Made by a program: the position numbers and the translations under genes. Below the pieces are notes generated by a model. It was not told the DNA's origin. It searched no databases and saw nothing but the letters and a program-made list of their open reading frames with translations. Of a stretch of DNA of 64,000 bases, positions 34,700 through 46,663 are shown piece after piece. The number at the start of each line of letters is the position of its first letter. Positions within the stretch are counted from its first letter, which is position 1. This stretch comes from Catonia carolina (Eukaryota > Arthropoda > Insecta > Hemiptera > Achilidae). The stretch spans positions 369,885,720-369,949,719 of the forward strand of contig JAQMRL010000001.1 of NCBI GenBank assembly GCA_035578175.1, written 5' to 3'.

Positions 34700-35380
34700 A
34701 GGAGATAAAAGTTGTAGACAATTTAAAAATCTTCAACTTTCATTTCAAACATTTTTTTTAATAACGCTTAGTTTCGCGGTAGTTAGTAATTTTCTGTTTT
34801 TTTCATGAAAATCTGTAAAGAAATCGTATTTTAGATTTTAGCCTTAGTATGCATTTTACGACAAAAGTGTATAATCTAAATTTTTTTTAAATTAAAAGAT
34901 CTAGATTTGAATACTAGGCAGTGGCTACCGGTGTAATTTGATGTTTGGGGTTCAATTAACCATACTCTCTCAGGAATCGTCGGGCTGGGTCTGTACAAGA
35001 CTACACCTCATTTACACGTCATACACATCATCCTCATCTCATTAGCTCATGGGGTTGCTTATTGTTCTAAATTGAACAGATTGCAACGTACACAAATTAG
35101 GAATAAAAAAAAAGATCTACAGCTTTTATTTATAATTTTTTCTCTACAGGGGCTAATTTAGCGTCAATGAGTGATTTTCCGTATTATTAAGCCAAACTAA
35201 GGTGGGTGTTCTTTTGCAGCATTCACTCAAGGTTAAAATAAGGTTATGTTTTTTTAAGGTTAGTGTTTTTTTGTTTATTTCTAATGTATTATTACTAACA
35301 AATGTTAGGTTATATTTTTCATTATTTGCATTGGCAAGAGAAAGTTATGTGAGTCTTTTATACCAGATTTTTTCATAATT
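34700..35380 (+). repeat. R2 repeat, copy c, 5' truncated, with nested insertion
   Basis: It joins the family at the aaaagttgtagacaattt block and runs to ggcaagagaaagt (35333-35345) plus tail, but is interrupted by a 206-bp retroposon (34904-35109). Once that is removed the two R2 halves are contiguous across the duplicated aaaagatcta. Confidence 0.85.
34904..35109 (+). mobile_element. 206-bp poly(A)-tailed retroposon nested in R2
   Basis: Flanked by aaaagatcta at 34894-34903 and 35110-35119 (the R2 site duplicated) and ending in an A-rich tail (aataaaaaaaaa). These are retroposition hallmarks. The body (ggtgtaatttgatgtttggg, gaatcgtcgggctgggtctg, gtacaagactacacctc, catcatcctcatctc) has no ORF and no other copy in the window. 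It could be a SINE or the 3' end of a poly(A) LINE. Confidence 0.88.
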
Positions 35381-35479
35381 AGACAGATTTCAACATACAC
35401 ACATTAGGGATTTTAAAAATACAATTTTTATATCTGAAATGTTTTGTGTAACTAAAATATTAATTCTGTAAAACTGAAA

Positions 35480-36566
35480 CAAATCTCTGATGCAATTTTC
35501 ACAATGAACCAAATCATTGCAAAAAGGCGAGAATACAACCTGGAAACTCACATGGCTTTCGTTGATTTCGCAAAGGCTTTTGACTCAGTTAATCGCAATC
35601 TATTATGGTGGGTTCTAGGATCAAGAGGATATCCCAAACATATCATTCAATCTCTACAGAGCCTATATGAGAATACGACCATTTGCCTGCAAGTTCATGA
35701 ACAATTGACTTCTGCCATTCATACAAACAAGGGAGTTCGACAAGGATGTTGTGTATCTCCGACATTATTTAATATTTATGTTGACGACATGCTACGTACA
35801 TGGAAGATGCTTGTGGACTCAGGTATACAGCTTTCAAATCAAATATCGGTGAACTCGATTATGTATGCAGATGATCTCGTGATACTGCAGGAAAGTGAAG
35901 ACGCCTTACAAAAAGCAGTATTTATGTTGGACAGAGTGGCTCAAAAATATAATTTACAAATTTCAACAATGAAAACAAAATCAATGGCTTTTAAAGGAAA
36001 AAACCCAGCAAGAACAAAAATAGAGCTGAATGGAAAGATAATAGAACAGGTAAAACATTTCAGCTACCTGGGAAATGATGTAACTTACGATAAAGATAAA
36101 GATGTATATGACAAAATGGTGAAATTCCAGAGGATATGTGGCAGCATACACAGAAACCTCAAAAACAGAACAAGGCAAGAAACTAGAATAAAATTTTATA
36201 ATACAATAGCTATCCCAACATTACTTTATGGAAGTAAGAACTGGATCCATACAAGGAAAATTGATAGTAATATTCAAGCAGCGGAAATGAGGTTTCTACG
36301 TAGTGTGTATGGATGTTCCAGAGCAGATAGAATTAGAAATGAAGAAATCAGAAGAGCTTTGGGTGTCACAACCCTGCGTGAAAAAATTATCCACAATCGA
36401 AGACGCTGGTGCAGTCCTTTAAATAAAATGGAACCAGGAAGACTACCGCTTGAAATTATGAATTACAAGCCAATAGGAAAACGGGATATAGGGAGACCGA
36501 GGAATAGATGGGTATCGGAACAGGTTTAATCCAGCCTAATCCTTGAACTGAAGATGATGATGATGA
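35480..36566 (+). mobile_element. 5'-truncated RTE-like LINE with perfect TSD
   Basis: A 1087-bp insertion between identical 13-bp copies of tgtaaaactgaaa (35467-35479 and 36567-36579). The 3' end is a (GAT)n tail (about 36552-36567) instead of poly(A), which is common in RTE-type elements. The 5' end lies inside the reverse transcriptase, upstream of motif A. Confidence 0.93.
35486..36529 (+). pseudogene. RTE-like reverse transcriptase C-terminal portion, open to its stop
   Basis: The frame is open from the truncation point (SDAIFTMNQ) to TAA at 36527-36529. It has 341 codons from the ATG at 35504, but that ATG is internal to the original protein. Counting from it: motif A MAFVDFAKAFDSV (residues 17-29), motif B GVRQGCCVSPTLFNIYVDD (77-95), motif C YADD (121-124), FSYLGNDVTY, LLYGSKNWI, EMRFLRSVYGCSR and KRDIGRPRNRW at the end. 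The endonuclease and fingers are missing. No internal lesion plus a perfect TSD indicates a young insertion. Its C-terminal half resembles the decayed copy at 43440-44145, so the two are of related families. Confidence 0.93.
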
Positions 36567-36579
36567 TGTAAAACTGAAA

Positions 36580-37199
36580 AATATCATCAAAATCGGTTTA
36601 GTCCAAATTTGTTGGAACAGAATGAAATATTGAAAAAAATCATAACAAAATTAAAGAATGAAATTCTACTACTATTTATATATTTTTTTATTTGTGTATT
36701 GAGTTTACAACCAGTACTATAAATGTACATCAAAGGATTTACAATTATTTGTGTTTGAGGGTTTTGGTTATTTAAATTCATTTGCTACACGTAAGTTAAA
36801 TAATGTAAATTTTACCTTAGTATCTCGTATCAATAATTTGTTTCTAACCCTTTGAATTCAATTTGAGTAGTACCCATTAACGTTGTTACATTTCAACTTT
36901 TGCTATTAAATGCAGGTGTGGTGAACGGTCATTCCTTTAAAACTGAATTTTATAACCTCGTTATTGGGCAAAAATTATATTGTAACGTAATTTCATCTTC
37001 TGCATTTATTATTAGATTGTAAAACGTAATTAACAATATGAGCATGACTGTAATTATAACAATATCATATGTTTATGTATGTACTGCTGATTTGATTAAA
37101 TTCTGATAAAAAGTTTGCTCATTTATTCCTCTTCAAATGTATTAAATTATACGTAGATTTAACCATTAACAAATAACGCGTTCTTAGTAATTTATTCTA
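36580..37199. other. AT-rich stretch, nothing recognised
   Basis: No feature is seen. Confidence 0.5.
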
Positions 37200-38200
37200 C
37201 TAATTTTTTTCGTATAGTCTCATTTTAGACTTTCTATTTTTGGAAGTTGTTTTTTCCAACTCTTTCGTCTGCATTCTTGTCTACAGGTTTTTCCCTTCCT
37301 TCATGCCACCCATTGTTCTGCTTTTGATCTTCGTAGAAGCCTATAAACGCAGCAATCAAAATTGTCTAAATGTTTTCTCTGTATCCTTTTTTACTTCTTA
37401 AAATCATTTATTCGACATCTTGGGTCTATTTTTCCGTCTTAAAGATTTGCTTTGTCAAATATTTTTCATGTCTTATGCACAGATCCATTGAATTTTAGTC
37501 TCTGTTGTCTGACAATTCCAATTAACCGTTCGTTTTTCTTGTGTAGTTTTCTCGTTCTCGTAATCTATACTGTCCGTCTACTATCATAAAACCCAATTAC
37601 TTGTGGGGAATCTTTCTCTATAACACTGATTTTCACATTCTAGTGCGGAAGTTTAGTATACCAGTGAAGTGTAAATTGTAGTATCTGATTAATTAATTAT
37701 TTAATTCTATGTAAGTTTCATTAAAATTGTGCTAGGAAATCGCATTATTGAGGGAGAAATTTCTACAGAATGGATATCAAACAAATAACATAGAATTGTC
37801 TTGAGTATGTATTTGATAGCACGTGGTTTAAAAGTTATGAAGGAAATTGAAACCATCGAAATACAACCGAATCGACAATAAAAAGCTCAATCTAAATATA
37901 AAAAATTTACTTTTTTGATAGAAATATCTTTCTATCAATTTCTCTACTTGTTCAATTTTTTCCGTATTGTGTTTTCAAATTATGTAGAGCTATTTTGATC
38001 TTCATTTTGTATTTAGTTTTCAAAGGAAATCTGTAGTCCTACTTTTTCTACTTGTTATTTCAACACATTGATTTGTTGTACCTCTGTTTTAGTGTTTTAA
38101 AAAATTGCCGTGTCGTCTGCAAAAGCTAGACAGTAGACCTTTATGTTGTTCTTTGATCCTCTAATGTGTACTTGGTTTAACAAACCCGTCTTGGCAAGTT
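37200..38200 (-). pseudogene. Decayed LINE reverse transcriptase (minus strand)
   Basis: On the minus strand, AFADDTAIF (RT motif C, at 38126-38101) is followed by VGLQISFE and, with a one-base shift, LKTQYGKIEQVEK near 37935-37975. Much further on come QQRLKFNGSVHK and basic C-terminal segments to ~37200. This is the order motif C, linker, C-terminal basic region of RTE-like LINEs. Many stops and shifts are present. The upstream part is cut off near 38200, shortly before R2 copy d begins at 38302. Confidence 0.75.
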
Positions 38201-38301
38201 TCATTTATTTTATTAATATTTAATTAGTTTAAAGGAAAGTTAATATTTAGGTAGGTTTTTTATATTAAACTTAAATTAAATTATTGTATTTTGTGTTTTT
38301 T

Positions 38302-39283
<982 letters not shown>

Positions 39284-39890
39284 TAATTGTATCTAATTGG
39301 GTGATTAGTGAATATAGGAAGAATACTATACTTTACATTTTAAAACCATTTTGAAACTTTTCCGGACCTAAGGTGCAAACTTAGGATATTCAACATTCAG
39401 TTAAATACGTATCCTACCAAATGATCAATTCACTCGTTTTTTGTCGTTATAGTAATAGACTGCTTTGTTTGACAGAAAAAATTCATAAAGAAATACTTTA
39501 ATTTTGACAGAATACATTGACATTTACGTTTATACAAATGAAGTCTTTGAAGCAATATAAAATCAGTATTCCATTTTAAAACAGCTTGAAACGTGTATTT
39601 GCCTTGAGCAATACAATTTCCGTATTTATTGAAAATAAATTCTACATTTGAATCCCATATTGTGTAGTAGGTATTGTATAACAACCATCAACCTCTCTAC
39701 TGCATTCATCGGAAATATCTGGAAGTATCTCCTGAATGTTATTCTACTTGCATTACGGAAGTCTTTCATTTGAATTGCATAGTGTCTGAAGTTTTCTTTA
39801 TATAAAACAAAGTGAATGTCGTTTGTGAATTAATTGATTTGGTATATTATAATATACATTAATATTTAACTAGAATAAATAATAATAATA
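39284..39890. other. AT-rich stretch, nothing recognised
   Basis: An 84-codon minus-strand frame (39430-39684) is unrecognised; an (ATA/AAT) run lies just before the LTR. Confidence 0.5.
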
Positions 39891-39920
39891 ATACTGTGAT
39901 AATATCTAAAGGGAATGTAG

Positions 39921-39937
39921 GTTCGAGAATTTTCGAG
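39921..39937 (+). promoter_or_regulatory. Heat-shock-element-like motif in the LTR
   Basis: gTTCgaGAAttTTCgag: three perfectly phased inverted 5-bp units (nTTCnnGAAnnTTCn), the HSF-binding consensus. Located in U3, ~330 bp upstream of the TATA-like box. Function is inferred from the motif alone. Confidence 0.55.
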
Positions 39938-40225
39938 GAGGATCGAGAGATTGGAAATGTTGACGTGAACAAGAGTAATAAATAGTGTTTTCTGAGAAAC
40001 AGTTAAGAAATATTATGTGTAAATAAATGGTATTTTATAGTAAAGGTAGGGCTGGCTTTTGTTCTCACTCGGTATTGTGAAATCCAGATACCTATTTAGA
40101 TGAATGGGTTTTTTTATAACACCTTCAATTCATTCATCCTAATTTGTTTACAGTTGTTAAGATTTATCCAGAAGCCGTCAGAAGGATTTTGTAATTTTTT
40201 ATTATTACATCGAAAATCTCTGTCC

Positions 40226-40259
40226 TTTCTCGAACTCTCCATTAGTCCACCTATAAAAG
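40226..40259 (+). promoter_or_regulatory. Core promoter of the LTR: partial HSE plus TATA box
   Basis: tTTCtcGAActCTC (two perfect and one imperfect heat-shock unit, 40227-40239), followed 11 bp later by the TATA-like ctataaaagc. This spacing is like that of a proximal HSE and TATA box in a heat-shock promoter. Transcription would start near 40280. Confidence 0.6.
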
Positions 40260-40550
40260 CGCCGGGTTGTTTATGGTCCGAGGTTAATTTGCATTTGTCT
40301 GTGTTTAAGTGAGCGTATCTGATACAAGTAGACCAATACGTTAGAATAGGTCAACGATACTGCAAATTACTGGCTATTGTTTAACTTTCGTTTATATTGT
40401 GTCATTTCTGTAAATAGTGTTAAGTAAGTTAGTTAAGTTATTTATTGTATTACTTAATTATTATAGCCTTATTAGTTTGTTATTTATTAAGTAGTTTCAC
40501 TGTAAAATACTTGTAGTTAATAGTCAATATTTAATTGTATTCTTAGTTGT

Positions 40551-40556
40551 AATAAA
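40551..40556 (+). terminator. Poly(A) signal of the LTR
   Basis: AATAAA followed by TGT/TTT-rich sequence (acttgtaatgtt, tgtgttcatta), ~300 bp downstream of the TATA-like box, as expected for the end of R in an LTR. Confidence 0.6.
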
Positions 40557-40640
40557 TACTTGTAATGTTAAACTTTAGTGTGTTCATTATTTAATTTACC
40601 TATATCCTGAAACTTACCTTAGAAATAAGTGTCACAATAC

Positions 40641-41109
40641 TTTCTTTCCTCACCTTCTACAAAATTGACTTTATGCATATTTTTTTCTAAAATCTATAAT
40701 ACATTTAAAATATACGAGATGGAGGAAATTGACTGTCTAATTATAGCTAAGTGCTATGTTTCAGGGCGGGAATTCTCTTCTTCCATCTATTATTAGTATA
40801 CTGGACGGCGTATAGCTGTGTACATTGAGACATCGCTGTGTTTCCGTGCTATTAACCAACCTGAAATATCTACTACTGTTTTCTATCTATGTTGTTACGA
40901 TAAATAATTTCACTTCATGCAACATTTTATAGATTTATTTAAATATATACTAAATTTTAATACGTAATACAAAGTTGTGCTTCGTTTTTACGGAAAAAAT
41001 TTAATGAATATGTTTACTATGATTATTTATTTTATTTTCTTGTGTTATTAATTAATTTATAAATGGTTGCCACATTTTTGCTTATATTAAATATAATAGA
41101 AAGCCATTA
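40641..41109. other. AT-rich stretch, nothing recognised
   Basis: No feature is seen. Confidence 0.5.
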
Positions 41110-42007
41110 AATTTCTACCTTTAAAGTCAAAGTGCCAATGCAAATAATGAACAATATAACCTAATATTAGTAATAAAACATTAGAAATAAACAAAAAAAT
41201 AACTTCATGAAACATAACCTAATTTTAATCATGAGTGAAAGATGCAAAATGAAAATCAACCTCAGTTTGGCTTGAAAATACGGAAAATCACTCTTTCACG
41301 CTAAACTAGGTGCTCTGTAGAGGAAAATGCTTTAAAATACGAAAGTTGTAGATCTTTTAATTTCCTATAAATTTGATTATACAATTTTGTTGTAAAAAGC
41401 ATAATATGGCCAAAATTTAAAAAAAATTAATTTTTTTACAGATTTATATGAAAAAAAAAACAAAATCACTAATTATTGCTAAACTAAGCGTTATACTAAG
41501 AAATGTTTGCAATAAAAGTTAAAGGATTTCAAATTCTCTACGACTTTTATTAAGAACATTTTTGCGCTAAAATGCATACTAAAGTCGAAATCTTAAACAA
41601 ACAATTTTTTTACGAGGAAAACCTGTTTAAGAATTTCAGTAGACTTGGCGTCCACCCTATCTTGTACAGCATAAAAAATTGAGTAAATAAGGCGATTTTT
41701 TTAGAAAATTGCAAAAAAGTGAAAAATGACACGAATAAACTATTACTTCCGGTTGACTGATTTTGATGAAAATTTTAATGTCGGGTCCTCTAGTGGTATC
41801 TAACTTACGTTTCGAGTTTCAACTTCGTACGATGTTCCGTTCTTGAGATATTCTGTTCACAGACACACACAGACTAATCGCTAAAAACATGTTTTTTTGT
41901 GTTCAGGGGTCTGAAAACACGTGTAGACCCGGTGAAAACTCGATTTCGAAAAATCGACATGAAAACAATACTTTCCTTTCTATATATTCATATAGGCAAG
42001 AGAAAGT
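41110..42007 (-). repeat. R2 repeat, copy e, near full length
   Basis: Minus strand: it starts actttctcttgcc (42007-41995) with the tatatgaatatatag palindrome and runs through all family blocks. The GT tract is short (about 41862-41874). The 3' end is diverged: the expected terminal word is degraded to gcactttgac near 41127-41136. It faces R2 copy d, with the solo LTR between them. Confidence 0.88.
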
Positions 42008-43439
42008 AAAAATATATAACACAGTTTATACTCATTATAATTTCTACTTATAAGATCTTTGTGGTTTTTATTTCTAAATTTCCCGGTTCTTTTCCCTCAA
42101 AAGTTTTCTTTAAATCTCATAGAAGTGTAAGCTAAGTGGTAAAAAGAGAAAGTCCGAATTTTCTAAAAGAGATTTACTGTTCATTTATTTATAAGAATTC
42201 GTCTGTTCTCAATGTTTAATTCAGAGGTACAAAAAATTAACTTTTCAGCCTAGAATTCCCTTGTGTTGTATTAAGCACAATTGTTAGCGAGTGAGTTGAG
42301 GAGAGAGATGAATGTGGAAGGATGAAAACGAGCAAGAAAACCTTAGAGAGGAATCCGTTTCATTTTAAAAAGGTTGCATTTCATTCAGTTCATTACAGAT
42401 ACTCTTAACTTCTCTCCCCGTCTGTTAGCTGCTTTTAGTTACTGTGTGGTATGTTACTGAGTTTAAGTTAAGAGTTTAGTCCTTCTGCCCCATCGTTTAC
42501 TTTTTCTATTGCTTCCTTTTCACTCTTGCAGTCAATTTGTTAATGAATCAGTCTTCTTATTGATCTGTCAGCGGCCCACTAAACAAATGTCTTGTACATA
42601 TACAGATGTCTGTTATTTCAAGTTAATTTAAATCTATCGAGTTCAGTAAACAGTTTTAAATACAGTAACAGTTTATATAAGAATATTATTAATAGCCTAG
42701 ATATATCTATCTGTATCATCTAAAACTTCTGTTGTATCTTGATAAAACAAATATTTTGCTCCACCTTGTAAAATAATTATATTGTAATGAAAACATAACA
42801 CCAGTAAAGTTAAAAAGGAAATCGAATTCTGCTTGATACGAAGAAGTTTTTATAAATTACTTTTCCTCAACTGTTTATGTAATTTAAACTACCAATATTA
42901 TGAAATTAGTAGAAAAGTTATGTATACCAAACTGGTAAACCAATTAATCTTAAGTTTTCATTATAAAAAAAACTTATAGCTTATTAACTTATATTTTAGA
43001 ACGATAAAGAAGAATGCAATTAAACGTATATTAATTTCTTTAACTGTATACTACCAACAACCATCCAATTAAATCGCTGTATTTTTTTTTAACGTCCGAC
43101 TTTTTTGCTTTATTAAATTTCATCGTTCAAGATAAAGACTAAGAGATGGAAATAATGATTGATAGGTCTATGACTCTACCAAAGTAGCAAACATCCAAGG
43201 ACTCCAAAATAATATCCTCAAGAAATTGTAAAACGGTCCATGCAATGGTCAACAGTAATCTACCATGATTCAGTAGCTAAGGAAGTGTATAACCATGGAA
43301 AAATGCCATGCTTGACCGGTTATTGAACCCGGAAGTTCACTTTGAGGATTAAGACTTTTTCTGGATGATACGATTCACAGGTGGCGAAAAGTTTTTAAAT
43401 CTGTATTGCAGCTGAGTCATAGTATTGTATTAAACATTA
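42008..43439. other. AT-rich stretch, little recognised
   Basis: A weak match of 42325-42395 to the minus strand of 7203-7270 is the only internal similarity. A ttattgaacccgg motif near 43320 resembles a family T B-box arm but has no A box. Confidence 0.45.
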
Positions 43440-44145
43440 TAGAAAACACCAATGACATTGCTATGGTTAAGAAATCTTAGAAAATGTTACAGAGAGGAGA
43501 TTTGAGCTATAAAGTATGTGTGAAAATTATAATTTTACGACATCTGGTCAAAAGACTAAAGTAACTGCATTTACGAGGAAATTTCCGATGAGATCCAAAA
43601 AAATAGAACTTAATGGCAATATTTTGAAAAATTTATTAAATTTTAAACAATTTAGATGTGACGTGTCTTTCACATACAAATAGGAAGTGTCGAATAAACT
43701 AAATAAGCTTAGAAATGGTTGTGGAATGACACATAAAACGTTGAAGCAAAAGACTAGAAAAGACATACGTTTAAAATTTTTAAGACAATGGAAACCTGTG
43801 GTACTACCAGGAAGTGAGGTGTGGGCACTTTCTAATCGGGAATATTATAGTTACATAGACAGAAATTGGGTTTCTTAGAGCAGGAAAGGGCTGTTCCTTG
43901 GAGGATAGGCTGAGGAATGTAGATATACCGAATGAAATGGACATTACGAGATTGGCCTAGTTGAGGGAATGAAAATTCCTAAGAGGAACCAGCAATCATT
44001 TGGAATGGATGGAAAGGACCATTTGCCTCGTTTACCTCAAGAGTACAAACCTTCGGGTAAAAGCAGTGCTGGATACCCGAGAAGAAGACAGATCCTAGAT
44101 TTGGCCAAGCGGCCTACTTTATAAAGTGAAAAAAAGAAGACTAAG
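43440..44145 (+). pseudogene. Decayed RTE-like LINE C-terminus
   Basis: Plus-strand segments: TKVTAFTRKFP, KKIELNGNILKNLLNFKQF, RCDVSFTYK*EVSNKLNKLR, MTHKTLKQKTRKDIRLKFL, PGSEVWALSNREYYS, then after a shift FLRAGKGCSLEDRLRNVDIP and later a YKPSGKSS-like end. They align in order with KIELNGKIIEQVKHFSYLGN, VYDKMVKFQRICGSIHRNLK, TRIKFYNT, LLYGSKNWI and MRFLRSVYGCSRADRIRN of the copy at 35.5 kb. At least two stops and several shifts are present. The RT catalytic core is absent or unrecognisable upstream. Confidence 0.82.
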
Positions 44146-44672
44146 TAAAAATGATATTCCTTTAATTAACGTTTAGCAGCAATACTTTAACTTTCCTACA
44201 ATAACTACAATAACTTCCCTCAAGAAAATGTAATAGTACTTGAAGATAATCGAAGAAGTTAAAAAGTTCAGTTAATGGGTTGCCGTCCTATTTATTTTAA
44301 AAGTGAACCTATTTGTTATTTAGAATTTTTGCCTAACCCATTTAAGTTCAGAGAACATTTTTTTGTGAATGCTTTAATATCCGAATACTTTTACAAAAAT
44401 CAAAATTGTAAATCTCAATATTTATGAGTACTGAACTCATTTTATACTTAACATTTTAAATAGAAAGTGGATTGAACTTGCTGGTAACGCTCATGTCAAT
44501 ACAATTTATTGTTTTCCAATGACATCATGATCCTATTTTCAGTCGTTCTGTCATTGTTCCTGTCGCATTACTTTATTTTATATTTTCGTATAACTTTTTA
44601 GCTTCTTTTCTCGGATTTCGTAGCAAACAAATCCTTTATGTTTAACATCGTAAATAAAAATAACTTTTTCAT
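44146..44672. other. AT-rich stretch, nothing recognised
   Basis: No feature is seen. Confidence 0.5.
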
Positions 44673-45086
44673 AAGTTTTTATTCTGCCCATAACAGAAAG
44701 ATGTAGCGTCAAATTATTTACGCTCAATCTGTTCGTTACAGGGCTAAAATAAATAGTTTTGTTTCTTATCACATGGTTAGCCAATTAAATGACTGAACCA
44801 TTTAAGAACAGAAGAGGTAGAGGTGTAAAAGACACTAATCAGAGTTATCTCCTCTGAGAGTAATGAATTTCATTATACAGCCAGACCCTGTAGTGAATGA
44901 AGTGAAGGTGCAATTTGCAGAGTGGAAAATATGTGCTTTTCAGAGGGCCCGGCATGCTGATAAGCTTATTTATTCATTCAGTGAGAATGGCAATGCTAAA
45001 CCACCTCACTCCTCATTTTACTTAGTAAAATCTCTACATGTTCAAATTAGCCTTTAGTCTGATGACCTAAACAACAAATTTTTATT
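44673..45086 (+). repeat. S1 SINE-like repeat, copy F, full length, with TSD
   Basis: The element is 44684-45075 (392 bp), starting ctgcccataacag and ending gacctaaacaac. It is flanked by aagtttttatt (44673-44683) and aaatttttatt (45076-45086), one mismatch. Start and length agree with copies C and H. Confidence 0.88.
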
Positions 45087-45129
45087 GTGTTTATTAATGT
45101 GTAAAAAGGTTTTTTTTGGTTGCGACTTT

Positions 45130-45575
45130 GATTATACGCAAAATCGTCTTAATTAAAGTTTTAGAAAATTAAAAACCTACAATTTTTGTTTCAAACGTTT
45201 TTCTCCAACGCTTAGTTTAGCGGCATTTAGTGCATTCTGTATTTTTTTATTAAAATCGTTAAGATATAGGATTTTTAAGGAGTACAGTCTTAGTATGCAT
45301 TTTACGACAAAGGCGTATACAATCAGAATTATAGAAAGTAAAAAAGTTATAACTTTTATTTTAAGCATTTTTTTCTATTAGGCTTTGTGAGAGTTTATTC
45401 CGCATATTTATTCATACTGATGTTAATATACATTTTTTGTCGTTCACTCATGATTAAAATTAGGTCGTGGTTTTCATTTTACATTGTTTTCTCATGATTA
45501 GACATTGGTTACACTGTTCATTATTTACACTGGCAAGATAAAGTCGTGAGAGTGTTTCACACCAGATTTTTATAT
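45130..45575 (+). repeat. R2 repeat, copy f, 3' half
   Basis: It joins the family at the cgcaaaatcg...agaaaattaaaaacctac block and runs to ggcaagataaagt (45532-45544) and the tail gtttcacaccagattttt. It is diverged from the other copies. Confidence 0.8.
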
Positions 45576-45603
45576 CAAAAAATTATTTTTGTTAAATTAT
45601 TTT

Positions 45604-45665
45604 TACTTTCTCTTGCCATATTTAAAATATAGGGAATACAAAATAATTTCCAAAATAGAGTTTTT
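45604..45665 (+). repeat. R2 repeat, copy g, left end only
   Basis: It begins actttctcttgcc, followed by the palindromic block (atatttaaaatatagg) and a degraded remainder. It lies head-to-tail only ~30 bp after the end of copy f. Confidence 0.65.
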
Positions 45666-46663
45666 TAAATCTTTTAATAATAATTTGTAATTTCTTCTTT
45701 TTATTGCTAACCGTTGATTTAATTAACTGTTAAGAATTTCAAATATCAAAAGGTAGGTGGTATCTATCCTATTAGAATTTGAAAATAAATTGCAATAAAG
45801 TAATTCCTAAAAAATAAAATATATTTTTCAGGAACAACTGTCGCTTACGTAGAGCCAAATAAAACAAATTACGAAAATAGAACCAATTTTTGAAAAAACG
45901 AAAATTGTTATTTTTGAGAACCAATATTATGAAAATTAACCAATTGAAAATTTTATGGATTATAAATCGAGGAAAACAGTTTGTTACATTTTTACTTCAT
46001 TATCTGTTATTAAGAGGTACCTACCTACCTTATGTATGTTCGTGTTCCAGACTTTCTTTTGTAGTAAAAATTATTTTTCTGCCTGAAATACAGCATTATT
46101 TTAATAAGTTCTGAATGAAAATTGTCTCAAATTTTTCTCTTTAAATAAAAATTTGTCTTGGGAAATCAAAGTAGGGGTTGTAAATCAGCCACTTTTTTAA
46201 TAAGTAACGGTATTATGCGACCAATTTACATAAAATTGTTATCAAATTGATTGAAGTCCACTCCAGCGCACCATGCATGGTAACAGCATTCCCTTATTAA
46301 TAATAAATTTGTAAATCATTTTTCTAACTATAGAAATACTTTTAATCAGCAAAAGAAACAAATAAAGTTCTTAACTATTCAAAACATAATATTACCAAAT
46401 TGCATGCAATGAAAACTAAATTCTGAGTAATTTAAAAAACCAATGTTGAAAATTCGTTTAAAAGATCGAAAGTTTTAATTTTTGAAAAATTATAACGTAT
46501 CATAGTTTTTAACTCTATAATAAAGACTAAAAACAATAAAATTTCACAGGTTTAGTTTTAAATTTCTCCACGACAATACTTTAGTATTTATTAGGGGATA
46601 ATACTTTAGGATAATTTATTAGGATTTTATTTATAATCAATATTAGGATAATACTTTAGTATT
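45666..46663. other. AT-rich stretch, nothing recognised
   Basis: Short direct repeats of ggataatactttag lie at about 46594-46660 just before the LINE fragment. A 74-codon frame (45890-46114) is unrecognised. Confidence 0.5.

Larger units (their letters stand above)
39895..40636 (+). mobile_element. Solo LTR of an LTR retrotransposon
   Basis: 742 bp starting TGTGATAAT and ending AAGTGTCACA: canonical TG...CA ends with a 5-bp inverted TGTGA/TCACA, flanked by a 4-bp duplication atac (39891-39894 and 40637-40640). Internally it has LTR order: upstream elements, TATA-like ctataaaag (40251-40259), a ~300-bp transcribed stretch, the AATAAA signal (40551-40556) and a short U5. No second LTR, primer-binding site or internal region follows, so it is a solo LTR left by LTR-LTR recombination. 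The element class is not determined; the 4-bp TSD fits gypsy-like elements but is not decisive. No second copy exists here, so the boundaries rest on ends plus TSD. Confidence 0.75.

Noticed and set aside
35504..36529. 341-codon frame as an independent gene
   Set aside because: The frame is open upstream to the LINE truncation point, the ATG is internal to the RT, and the TSD shows a truncated retrotransposon insertion.
43300..43345. Another family T SINE copy (ttattgaacccgg resembles a B box)
   Set aside because: No A box or body similarity was found, so it remains a short isolated match.
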